A stretch of 64,000 nucleotides of DNA from contig JAHPZH010000005.1 of the NCBI GenBank assembly GCA_019058315.1, positions 62,001 through 126,000 on the forward strand, read 5' to 3'. The translations under genes and the position numbers were made by a program. Position 1 is the first letter of the stretch. Each line of letters starts with the position of its first letter. This stretch comes from Candidatus Helarchaeota archaeon (lineage in GTDB: Archaea; Asgardarchaeota; Lokiarchaeia; Helarchaeales; RDOG01). The notes beneath the pieces are model-generated. The model searched no databases, was not told the origin of the DNA, and saw nothing but the letters and a program-made list of their open reading frames with translations. Of the stretch, positions 17,309 through 24,927 are shown in pieces.

Positions 17309-17905
17309 ATGGTCTATAAAATGAAAGAAGTAATGGTCTTACGGGATCCCGAAAAAGTAAAGATAGTTTTTAATAAATGGAGAGGTAAAATTCTAGATTT
17401 ATTGAGTAAGAAACCTTTTACAATAAAAGAATTGGCAGAAATTTTAAAAATCAATCCAGGGACGGTATTTCATCATATGAAAATACTTGAAGAAGCTGGT
17501 TTGATTGAAATAATCAGAACAGAAATGGTTGGCAACATTGTAATGAAATTCTATCAAGCAGTTGCAAGAGAATTTCGTTTTGATCTTTTAGAGACTAAGG
17601 ATACAAAAATTCACTCTATAATTGAATCAAAACTAAAAAAAATAGTTGATGCCTTAAGCACATACCGAATAAATATCCCCGATGATAAGAAAAAGACAAT
17701 TTTAAAACAAATTGCAGAATTTTGGGATTTGGAAAATAAAATAAAAGAAAATATTGAGGTTGAAACAACAATAAAGGATTTTTCGGCAGACATTCAAAGG
17801 GAAGTTTTTATTCTAGTAAGTCTACTAGAATTAAATAAAAATGAGGAATATATTAAAAAAAGGGATGAAATTATAAAGTTATTAGATAATTATCAAGAAA
17901 AATAA
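17309..17905 (+). CDS. ArsR-type winged-helix regulator
   Basis: 198 residues. Residues 20-80 form a winged helix-turn-helix: KPFTIKELAEILKINPGTVFHHM is helix 2, turn and recognition helix, and ILEEAGLIEIIRTEMVGN leads into the wing. The C-terminal half is a long helical segment that likely dimerises. Archaeal ArsR-like proteins of this type repress or activate adjacent genes. The gene starts 2 bp after the membrane protein stop, so they are cotranscribed, and the palindromes at 16229 and 16370 are candidate binding sites. The ligand is unknown, and no metal-binding Cys cluster was seen. Confidence 0.72.
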   Translation: MVYKMKEVMVLRDPEKVKIVFNKWRGKILDLLSKKPFTIKELAEILKINPGTVFHHMKILEEAGLIEIIRTEMVGNIVMKFYQAVAREFRFDLLETKDTKIHSIIESKLKKIVDALSTYRINIPDDKKKTILKQIAEFWDLENKIKENIEVETTIKDFSADIQREVFILVSLLELNKNEEYIKKRDEIIKLLDNYQEK

Positions 17906-17938
17906 ATGTAAAAAAGGAGAATTTTTGTTTAAAATTTG

Positions 17939-18091
17939 CTAAAATATGCTTATTATTAAATATATCAAATAGAAATTATAAGTTTCTCTGTTTTCTTGAT
18001 TTATTTGATAGGCACCATAGAAAAATATTAGCGAGAAAAACAACAGGATTAAAAAAATTATATATAAAGCCCATACCTTTTTTGTTGCCAT
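17939..18091 (-). CDS. Very small membrane protein (50 residues)
   Basis: An ATG frame of 50 codons ending TAG at 17939-17941. The product starts MATKKVWALYIIFLILLFFS and continues with a second hydrophobic segment NFYLIYLIISIF after a polar loop (INQENRETY), so it has one or two transmembrane helices. GGATTTG lies 12 bases upstream of the ATG as a weak ribosome site. It occupies most of the 274-bp gap between two convergent-side genes. The function is unknown, and conservation in relatives would be needed to be sure it is translated. Confidence 0.35.
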   Translation of the reverse strand: MATKKVWALYIIFLILLFFSLIFFYGAYQINQENRETYNFYLIYLIISIF

Positions 18092-18179
18092 CCTAAAACA
18101 AATCCTAAAAATTTATGTACTTTTTTAATTTTGGTATTAACTTATTAATAAATGTTGAGTAAATCTGATGAAACTATAT

Positions 18180-19010
18180 CTAAATTATGACAGATTTTAA
18201 GGTTTCATCAACTAACTCATATGCAGATAGAAAAACATCCATATTTCCATTCCATACGGGGATTAAGAATTGTTTATATTTTTTTTCAAATTTTTTAATA
18301 AATTCTTTTAGAAATTTTTTCATTTGCGATGTTTCTCTATTTACTAATAAAACTCCAATCAATCTACTCTGAGGTACAGATTCTAACTTAGTTGGAGGCA
18401 AATCTATAGTCCCATATTCAAAAATGAGCTCTTTATCTCCCATGTCGATATTTCTTAATTTTTCTTCACTTTTAGTTATATGTCTTATAAGATGTCCTAT
18501 TGCATTTAATGCAGATGAAATGAGATGCGAATCTCCTACACCTAGTGGTTCGGGATTATATGAAAATAAGCAACGACCATCAAAATTAGCTACAAATAAA
18601 TTAAAAATTTTGGCTTTGTCAAATTCCTCTTCTAAATCTTCTTCAATAACAGTATCGACCTTTCTCTTTTTTTTAGGAGGAAGGGTTTCTACAATCATTC
18701 CTATTAAATTTGGCTTTTTTTTATCACTAGTATCTAAATTAAGCGTGTTACAAATATCTTCTAGTTCTTTTTTATCAAAACATATATCTAATAATTCATC
18801 TAGACCATAGGTGGATTCATACATAATTTTTAAACATAATGATTCTTTACTTTCGCTTTGTTGCCGAGAGATATTGGCTAATTCAACTAATTCTAATATT
18901 TTCTTTTTTGAAACAAGGTTGGAGAGAAGAATATCATCAAAATGTTTAATTTGTTTTTCTTTTTTAATTGATTTACGTCCTTTTTTTATCCTCTTTGGAA
19001 TTATTATCAC
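18180..19010 (-). CDS. SAP-like motif plus C-terminal longin-like domain protein
   Basis: 276 residues, no membrane segment. After a basic N-terminus, a helical region (about residues 25-110) includes a SAP/HeH-like hairpin (KKELEDICNTLNL followed by a Lys-rich turn and LIGMIVETL). The C-terminal 140 residues are longin-like: KIFNLFVANFDGRCLFSYN, a long helix with SSALNAIGHLIRHITKS, and a final helix ending WNGNMDVFLSAYELVDETL. That last pattern (F..KY..... W-N/D-GN..F..A..LVD) also closes the longin domain of the giant receptor gene 19223-23920, so the two domains are homologous. The protein is cytosolic and may be a soluble counterpart that binds the same GTPase. The gene is divergent from the receptor gene. 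Confidence 0.6.
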   Translation of the reverse strand: MIIIPKRIKKGRKSIKKEKQIKHFDDILLSNLVSKKKILELVELANISRQQSESKESLCLKIMYESTYGLDELLDICFDKKELEDICNTLNLDTSDKKKPNLIGMIVETLPPKKKRKVDTVIEEDLEEEFDKAKIFNLFVANFDGRCLFSYNPEPLGVGDSHLISSALNAIGHLIRHITKSEEKLRNIDMGDKELIFEYGTIDLPPTKLESVPQSRLIGVLLVNRETSQMKKFLKEFIKKFEKKYKQFLIPVWNGNMDVFLSAYELVDETLKSVII

Positions 19011-19222
19011 GCCATAATTTTTATTTATTGGAATCTATAATGTAACAGATTAATAAATGTATAATGTGCATTCGTCTAATTTCAAAATTTTAATATAGCA
19101 AATTAATATCAAATTCATATTATGAGTTTCCCTTCTCATTTTTCGAAATTGCTAAATACTAATTTTCTTATAATAACTAACAGAATTAAACTTGGATCTG
19201 CGAATATATGGGAGATTTCAAG

Positions 19223-22200
19223 ATGAGAATTAATAATTTTAAAAGAAAAGGAAAGATTTTCACAATTCTGATTATCATGCTTATTAGTTTTTCAAACATT
19301 CATTATATCTTTCAGAAAAATCAGCTTGATCCATATAATTTAGCATTATTTACAAATATTTTTACTTCTAATATAAGAATGCCTTCTAATGATGGTCCAT
19401 TTTCCACTAAGTCCTCCTCTAGTGATGTCATTGAGGGTAATGGAGGAAAGTTAGACACTTTATTATATGAAAATATTAGTGGTCAAGTTCTTTCTTGTGA
19501 TACTTCTTCTGATTTTTCTATTTATACAAATGGATGGAATATAACCAAAACAGATCTAATTTTCACAAATGTTAAGGCACCAACAGATATAGATATTGAA
19601 ATATCAGAACCATTTGCGGGTGAACATAGATTGGATACTTTAAGAGCGATGTCATTTACTGTAGGAAGCGTTACCTATTTAAAGAAAATAAATGTTAATT
19701 TGCGATTAAAAAAACTCTACCCTGGTAATGATTTAGATTTATCTGTATTTAATACAAAAGCTACTGGGGAACCCAATAATATTATTTATAATGAAGGATT
19801 TGATTTAGATAGCTATTCTGATGGTTGGATTGAATTAAATTTAAGTTCGGATGTCCTATTGGACCCTGCTGATACTAATAATAGTAAATTTTTCATAGGG
19901 TTAAAAGAAGGTTCTATTTTACCTTCTCCTCAAGTCTATTGGTATTATTTAAATGATCTCTCTACCCCAGATGGTTCAAATGAAGGTGATGACTATTCTT
20001 ACAGTTTTGGAATGTGGACTTCTAATGATGTAGATTATACTTTAGGTCTCACATTAGATACTAATACATTACCATCAAATATAGAATTAAAAGTGAATGG
20101 TATTAATGTGGAGAATTTACAAATAGGTAATGGTACTTGGAATTCATCTGTTTTATATATTGGACCTAATGTTACTTTTAATGTCGAAGCAAATACTTCA
20201 GCGAGATTTGATGTAAATTGGACATGTCAATTTATAAATCAAACATTATCTAATACTTATTTTATTTCTAATGCGAGTAAATCAATTGTCAATTGGAATT
20301 CATCTATTCCAGCTAAATTTCATGCTAATTCATATGCTAGAGGCATTAATATGACAATACCCCTAGATTGGAATATTACTGAAGTAATATATGATTCTAG
20401 CTCACATTTATCTTGGGTTAATATAACAGAAAATGGTAAAAAAATTAATATTATATCCAATGTTTTTAATTCTACCTGGATAGCAGTTTGTATTGGACCA
20501 AACTATGTACGTGAAATAAGCTTAGAAAGAAAGGTTGATTCTAGCTTCACTCCTGTTAACGGTCCAGTTAATGGAACAGATACTATTAGAATAAACGCAT
20601 CTATAAAAGACGGTAAGGGTATTGAAATAATTAATGGGAATGGAAATTTATCTATTTTTAATCCAGAAGAAACTCTAAATTATATTGATCATACACCCCC
20701 AAACAGTACCCATGCTTTAAATGGAATTATAAGTTTTACACCTTGGCGAATTAATTTAACTGGAACAATGGGTGGAAATTATACAATTCAAGTAGTATGG
20801 TATAACCAGACAGAAGTGGGGATAAATGTTACTTCTATTGATATTAAATCAATTCCAACTCAATTAACATTGATTTATAATACCATATCGGCTAATACAG
20901 GGGATCCAATTGATGCTATAATATATTATAACGACTCATATTGGGGATATGGTATTCCAAATGCTAATTTTTATTTAATTAATAACTATACTTCTGGTTA
21001 CCATTTTGATTTTACTGTAACTCCATTATCACCAATGGGTAATTATTCAATTGCAATTTCTACAGCTACATTAACCGCAGGCTCTTATGAATTTATTATT
21101 ATTGCTAATAAATCAGTATATAATACATCAACTGTTAATATCACATTTACTATTCAAGGGAATAAATCTTATGCTTGGATTGTTTCTGGAGCTACACCAG
21201 TTGGACCGTTACTTGGTGGAAGAACCTTAGATGATGGATCTTTTGTTTACGATAATTACACAACAACTCCTTTAAATGATCCCTACTGGGATGATACTTC
21301 TCATAAACTTACAATTTATTACAATGATACTGTAGGAAATCCTATTACAATCGAAGATGTTGATCTGGTTGAAATCAGATGGGATAATAACGAGACAGAC
21401 ATTATCCCAACTTTAGTGGGATCTGGCTTATATAATGTAACCATTGATACAACAGGAATTACTGCTGGAATACATTTCTTTTCAATCATTATGCAAACTT
21501 CTAATTATTATAGAGCATATTTGAATGTGAGTGTAACTGTAAAACCCGTTCCTACTCAAGTTGACCCCGGATTATATGGAAATGTTACTCAATATGAAGG
21601 AGAGGATTTAGAATTCTGGGTGGCATATTTAGATGTTTATCATTCAAATCAACGGATAGAATCTCCACCAGCCATTGTAAAATATAATATTACGGGCTTT
21701 CCAAATATAAATGGAACCATGACATATATAGGAGCCCCAAATTTTGCTTATCGTGGTGAATTTAACCTTGGAGACTTAAGTCTGGGATCTTATAACTTAA
21801 CCATCTATGCTAGTGCTGGCACTGAATACCTTGAAGCAATTAGAAATATAACCGTTAATGTAATTCCAAAATATAATGTCTCTTTAAACTTAATTGATAT
21901 TCCATTTGGTATTAGAGTTGGAGAGGAATTAATCATTAGAGCAAAATTAATTAATGATATTACAGGTGATCCTCTCAAGTATGTGCCCATAAATGTAAAA
22001 ATTACTTTTCTTGATAGTCAAAATGGAACCATATCAGAATTAGAAGCGGTTCTAATCACAAATAATAATGGAACAATAGAAGAATCCTTAATTGTTCCTC
22101 AAAATGTGAAATATGCTAATATTTCTTTATTTTATAACGGGGATGTCAATGTAACTTCGGCAGTAAATAACACAATTCTTAATATCGCCCCCAAAAGATC

Positions 22201-23920
22201 AGTTCATTTGATAGTATTTTCTCCAACACCTACAATATGGGTGGGGGAACTTTTATTTATTGGTGCAAGTTTAACATACGGAGATACTGGGGAAGCGATT
22301 TTTGATGGATCTGTTGAGTTTGAAATAATATTTTTTGGTGAAAGAATTCTCCGATTTACTCAGATTGGAAAAACAGGTTCTGATGGAATTACTTATATAA
22401 GTTTTCCTATTCCATCAGATATTTCGGGAGTTTATTTAATTATGATAAATGCACGACATTCTGGGTCAAATACCGAAGCTTCAACTACTTCAAATCTGTT
22501 TCCTATTAATCTGCTATCAACAGGAAGAATTTTTATAGAAAACATATGGCTTTTTATAGCAATAATTGGAGCGGTTTCTGCTATGGGGACTTATAAAACA
22601 TGGAATTATTTGAGAAATAGAGGGTGGAAGAAGAAGATTGACCATTTATTTATAATAACGCATGGGGGTTCACCTATAAAAGAGTGGAAAATGGGGGGAG
22701 CTATACTAGACGCAACTTTGGTTTCGGGAGCCTTAAGCGGGATTGCATCTATTGTACGAGAAATGACAAAAAGTGTTAAAAAATTAACTTCAATTGATCA
22801 TGAAGATAAAAAATTAATATTTGCTTATGGTAAATTTGTAATTGGGGTATTAATTACTGAAAAAGATCAACCAATAATACATAAAAAACTAGATAAATTT
22901 GTAGATAATTTTGAATCAAAGTATTTTTATTATTTATCCTCTTGGGATGGTAATTTAAAGTATTTTCAAGATGCAGATGATTTATTAGTTGATATTTTCC
23001 CATTTGCAATCCCAGAGACTGTTCAAGAAAAGATTAAATTATATCCAGATATTATTAAAAAGGAAAATAGAATAAGAGAATTAAATATTGAAGCGGGACA
23101 TCTTCTTATGGAAAATAAACCAGCTATGGCAATTGAATCTTATATAGTTGCTGCTAAAATAGCTATTGAAATTGGAGACTTAGAAATATTTGAGAATTTC
23201 ATTATAAATATAAATAATCTTCAAAAAAGACTCTCAAAATTTGAAAAAAGACCAATGAGAAAATTAGATATTAAAACCGAAACTAAAGATAAAAAGAATC
23301 TTGCAACTAATATCGAAAAAATTCAAAAAGCAATAAAAATCTCAGACTTCCTTACAGCATTAAAATTAACTACAAAAAATGCAAACATTTACATGGACCT
23401 AGGGCAATATGAAATTGTTTCAGAATTGTTTCAAAAGATCAATGAATATGGTAAAAAACACAAATTGAAAATGAGAGAGATTCAGTTAAAAGAAAGAACT
23501 CAAAAAACCACAGATAAGATCAACAAGTTGAAAATGAAAGCTGAACTAGAGATTGAAAATGGAAATTTTTTAAAAGCTGCTGATAAGTATAATGAGGCTG
23601 CTATACTCGCAATACAAAATAATGATAGAGATAACTTTCAAGACCTTATGTCAAAAGTCGAAAAATATCAAAAAACTGAAGAAGAGACTACTTTGAAAGC
23701 AGAAAAAGAACGACAATTACTAATTCTTAAGGAATCAATACCGAGGATATTAGCAGAGGCAGAATCAGCAAAACTATCTGGTGATTATGAAAAAATAATT
23801 GAATTATATTTAAAAGTAGCCAATATCAATCAAAGTATAGGTCATATGGAAAATTTTATGAAATATATAACAATAGCGAAAGAATATAGGACAAAACTTG
23901 AAAATTTTACAAACAAATGA
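19223..23920 (+). CDS. Giant membrane receptor: extracellular Ig-like repeats, transmembrane helix, cytoplasmic longin and helical domains
   Basis: About 1565 residues. A signal anchor (IFTILIIMLISFSNIHYIF) is followed by a 1070-residue extracellular part. This begins with a proprotein-convertase-P-like beta domain and continues with repeated Ig-like or macroglobulin-like beta domains rich in N-x-T/S sequons, such as STYNTISANTGDPIDA and PTPTIWVGELLFIGASL. A single helix near residue 1105 (IWLFIAIIGAVSAMGTY) crosses the membrane. The cytoplasmic part starts with basic residues, then a longin-like domain (IDHLFIITHGG to WDGNLKYFQDADDLLVDI) and a 280-residue TPR-like helical tail. The start is set at the ATG at 19223 because GGGAG lies 8 bp before it; an ATG at 19208 is also in frame. 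The GTPase gene follows after 12 bp. The inferred role is a surface sensor or adhesin coupled to a GTPase. Confidence 0.75.
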   Translation: MRINNFKRKGKIFTILIIMLISFSNIHYIFQKNQLDPYNLALFTNIFTSNIRMPSNDGPFSTKSSSSDVIEGNGGKLDTLLYENISGQVLSCDTSSDFSIYTNGWNITKTDLIFTNVKAPTDIDIEISEPFAGEHRLDTLRAMSFTVGSVTYLKKINVNLRLKKLYPGNDLDLSVFNTKATGEPNNIIYNEGFDLDSYSDGWIELNLSSDVLLDPADTNNSKFFIGLKEGSILPSPQVYWYYLNDLSTPDGSNEGDDYSYSFGMWTSNDVDYTLGLTLDTNTLPSNIELKVNGINVENLQIGNGTWNSSVLYIGPNVTFNVEANTSARFDVNWTCQFINQTLSNTYFISNASKSIVNWNSSIPAKFHANSYARGINMTIPLDWNITEVIYDSSSHLSWVNITENGKKINIISNVFNSTWIAVCIGPNYVREISLERKVDSSFTPVNGPVNGTDTIRINASIKDGKGIEIINGNGNLSIFNPEETLNYIDHTPPNSTHALNGIISFTPWRINLTGTMGGNYTIQVVWYNQTEVGINVTSIDIKSIPTQLTLIYNTISANTGDPIDAIIYYNDSYWGYGIPNANFYLINNYTSGYHFDFTVTPLSPMGNYSIAISTATLTAGSYEFIIIANKSVYNTSTVNITFTIQGNKSYAWIVSGATPVGPLLGGRTLDDGSFVYDNYTTTPLNDPYWDDTSHKLTIYYNDTVGNPITIEDVDLVEIRWDNNETDIIPTLVGSGLYNVTIDTTGITAGIHFFSIIMQTSNYYRAYLNVSVTVKPVPTQVDPGLYGNVTQYEGEDLEFWVAYLDVYHSNQRIESPPAIVKYNITGFPNINGTMTYIGAPNFAYRGEFNLGDLSLGSYNLTIYASAGTEYLEAIRNITVNVIPKYNVSLNLIDIPFGIRVGEELIIRAKLINDITGDPLKYVPINVKITFLDSQNGTISELEAVLITNNNGTIEESLIVPQNVKYANISLFYNGDVNVTSAVNNTILNIAPKRSVHLIVFSPTPTIWVGELLFIGASLTYGDTGEAIFDGSVEFEIIFFGERILRFTQIGKTGSDGITYISFPIPSDISGVYLIMINARHSGSNTEASTTSNLFPINLLSTGRIFIENIWLFIAIIGAVSAMGTYKTWNYLRNRGWKKKIDHLFIITHGGSPIKEWKMGGAILDATLVSGALSGIASIVREMTKSVKKLTSIDHEDKKLIFAYGKFVIGVLITEKDQPIIHKKLDKFVDNFESKYFYYLSSWDGNLKYFQDADDLLVDIFPFAIPETVQEKIKLYPDIIKKENRIRELNIEAGHLLMENKPAMAIESYIVAAKIAIEIGDLEIFENFIININNLQKRLSKFEKRPMRKLDIKTETKDKKNLATNIEKIQKAIKISDFLTALKLTTKNANIYMDLGQYEIVSELFQKINEYGKKHKLKMREIQLKERTQKTTDKINKLKMKAELEIENGNFLKAADKYNEAAILAIQNNDRDNFQDLMSKVEKYQKTEEETTLKAEKERQLLILKESIPRILAEAESAKLSGDYEKIIELYLKVANINQSIGHMENFMKYITIAKEYRTKLENFTNK

Positions 23921-23932
23921 GGGCGTGTTATA

Positions 23933-24451
23933 TTGGAGAAAATAATTTATAAAATTCTTTTATTAGGTGATCCTGGAGTAGGTAAAACAGCTCTTATAAC
24001 TCAATATATTGATAATAGATTTATAACTGATTATAAAGCCACTCTTGGATTTGATATCTTTATCAAAAAAATTATAGGATCCAAAGCAGAATTTTCATTA
24101 GCAATCTGGGATCTCGCGGGACAAGAGAAATATACATCCTTAAAACAATCATATTATGAAGGTGCCCAGGGAATTATTATGGTATATGATGTAACAGACC
24201 GAGAAAGCTATAAAAATATAATACAGTGGTTAACAGAATTGCAAAAAGTAGTAAAAACAATTCCTATTATGTTAGTAGGAAATAAAATTGATTTAACTGA
24301 CGAAATTAAAATCAATACAGAGGATGGGCAACGACTTAAAACAAGAATTAAAGCAATTAATTTTTATGAGACTTCAGCAAAAACTGGACATAATGTTAAT
24401 ACAATTTTTGAAGAACTTGCAGATATTATTAATAAACATTCATCGATATAG
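23933..24451 (+). CDS. Ras/Rab-family small GTPase
   Basis: 172 residues with all five G motifs: GDPGVGKT (residues 12-19), Thr in switch I (DYKATLGF, T37), DLAGQEKY (60-67), NKID (117-120) and SAK (148-150). The order and spacing match Rab/Ras/Rag-type GTPases rather than bacterial MglA. The C-terminus (INKHSSI) has no cysteine, so it is not prenylated. A TTG start with GAGGGCG upstream is used, and the gene begins 12 bp after the giant receptor, so both come from one transcript. It is probably cytosolic and recruited to the membrane by the receptor longin domain. No GEF or GAP is annotated by sequence, but roadblock and longin proteins in the window are candidates. Confidence 0.93.
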   Translation: MEKIIYKILLLGDPGVGKTALITQYIDNRFITDYKATLGFDIFIKKIIGSKAEFSLAIWDLAGQEKYTSLKQSYYEGAQGIIMVYDVTDRESYKNIIQWLTELQKVVKTIPIMLVGNKIDLTDEIKINTEDGQRLKTRIKAINFYETSAKTGHNVNTIFEELADIINKHSSI

Positions 24452-24513
24452 TGTATTTAAAATAAAGCTACATAAATAAAAAATTTTATAGAAGATTAAC
24501 AAAATATTAGGGG

Positions 24514-24906
24514 TTGAATTTAGTTTTAGAACACGACATTTCCTACTATTGCAAAAAATTTAACTGTGGAAAATGCTGTGAAAAGGGTTGGGATATCTTT
24601 GTTACTGAATCTGATATAAGAAAGTGGGAGGAAAAAAAACCTGAAATCTTAAATCAAATAACAACTAAAAATATAAATGGAATAAGAAAAAAATTGCTTA
24701 AAAAACAACCAATCAAACTGCTAGATGGAAAAATACGTCAATTATGTGTGTTTTATGACTTTGAAAAAAAATGTACTATACACGATGTAAATCCTGAAAT
24801 ATGTAAGAAATTTTCGTGTTTGCATCATGTCTATTTCATTTTTCAATTTTTTAATAAAATTTCTGAATTAATAGAAGAATCTGATAAGAAAATGTTGAAC
24901 TCTTAA
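24514..24906 (+). CDS. YkgJ-type Cys-rich (zinc/iron-cluster) protein
   Basis: 130 residues with the YkgJ pattern: C-x4-C-x2-CC (CKKFNCGKCC, with GW following) and a downstream C-x6-C then C-x4-C region (CVFYDFEKKCTIHDVNPEICKKF). Family members have a conserved metal or Fe-S site of uncertain function. The frame starts at a TTG at 24514, with GGGG directly before it and not at the ideal distance, so the exact start is uncertain. It is located between the GTPase and the histidine kinase on the same strand, 21 bp before the kinase. Confidence 0.7.
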   Translation: MNLVLEHDISYYCKKFNCGKCCEKGWDIFVTESDIRKWEEKKPEILNQITTKNINGIRKKLLKKQPIKLLDGKIRQLCVFYDFEKKCTIHDVNPEICKKFSCLHHVYFIFQFFNKISELIEESDKKMLNS

Positions 24907-24927
24907 GTAAGTTCAAATTTAGGGCGT

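Noticed and set aside
23933..24451. MglA-type assignment of the GTPase
   Set aside because: Switch I Thr spacing, DLAGQEKY and the NKID/SAK motifs fit the eukaryotic-type Ras/Rab family better than MglA.
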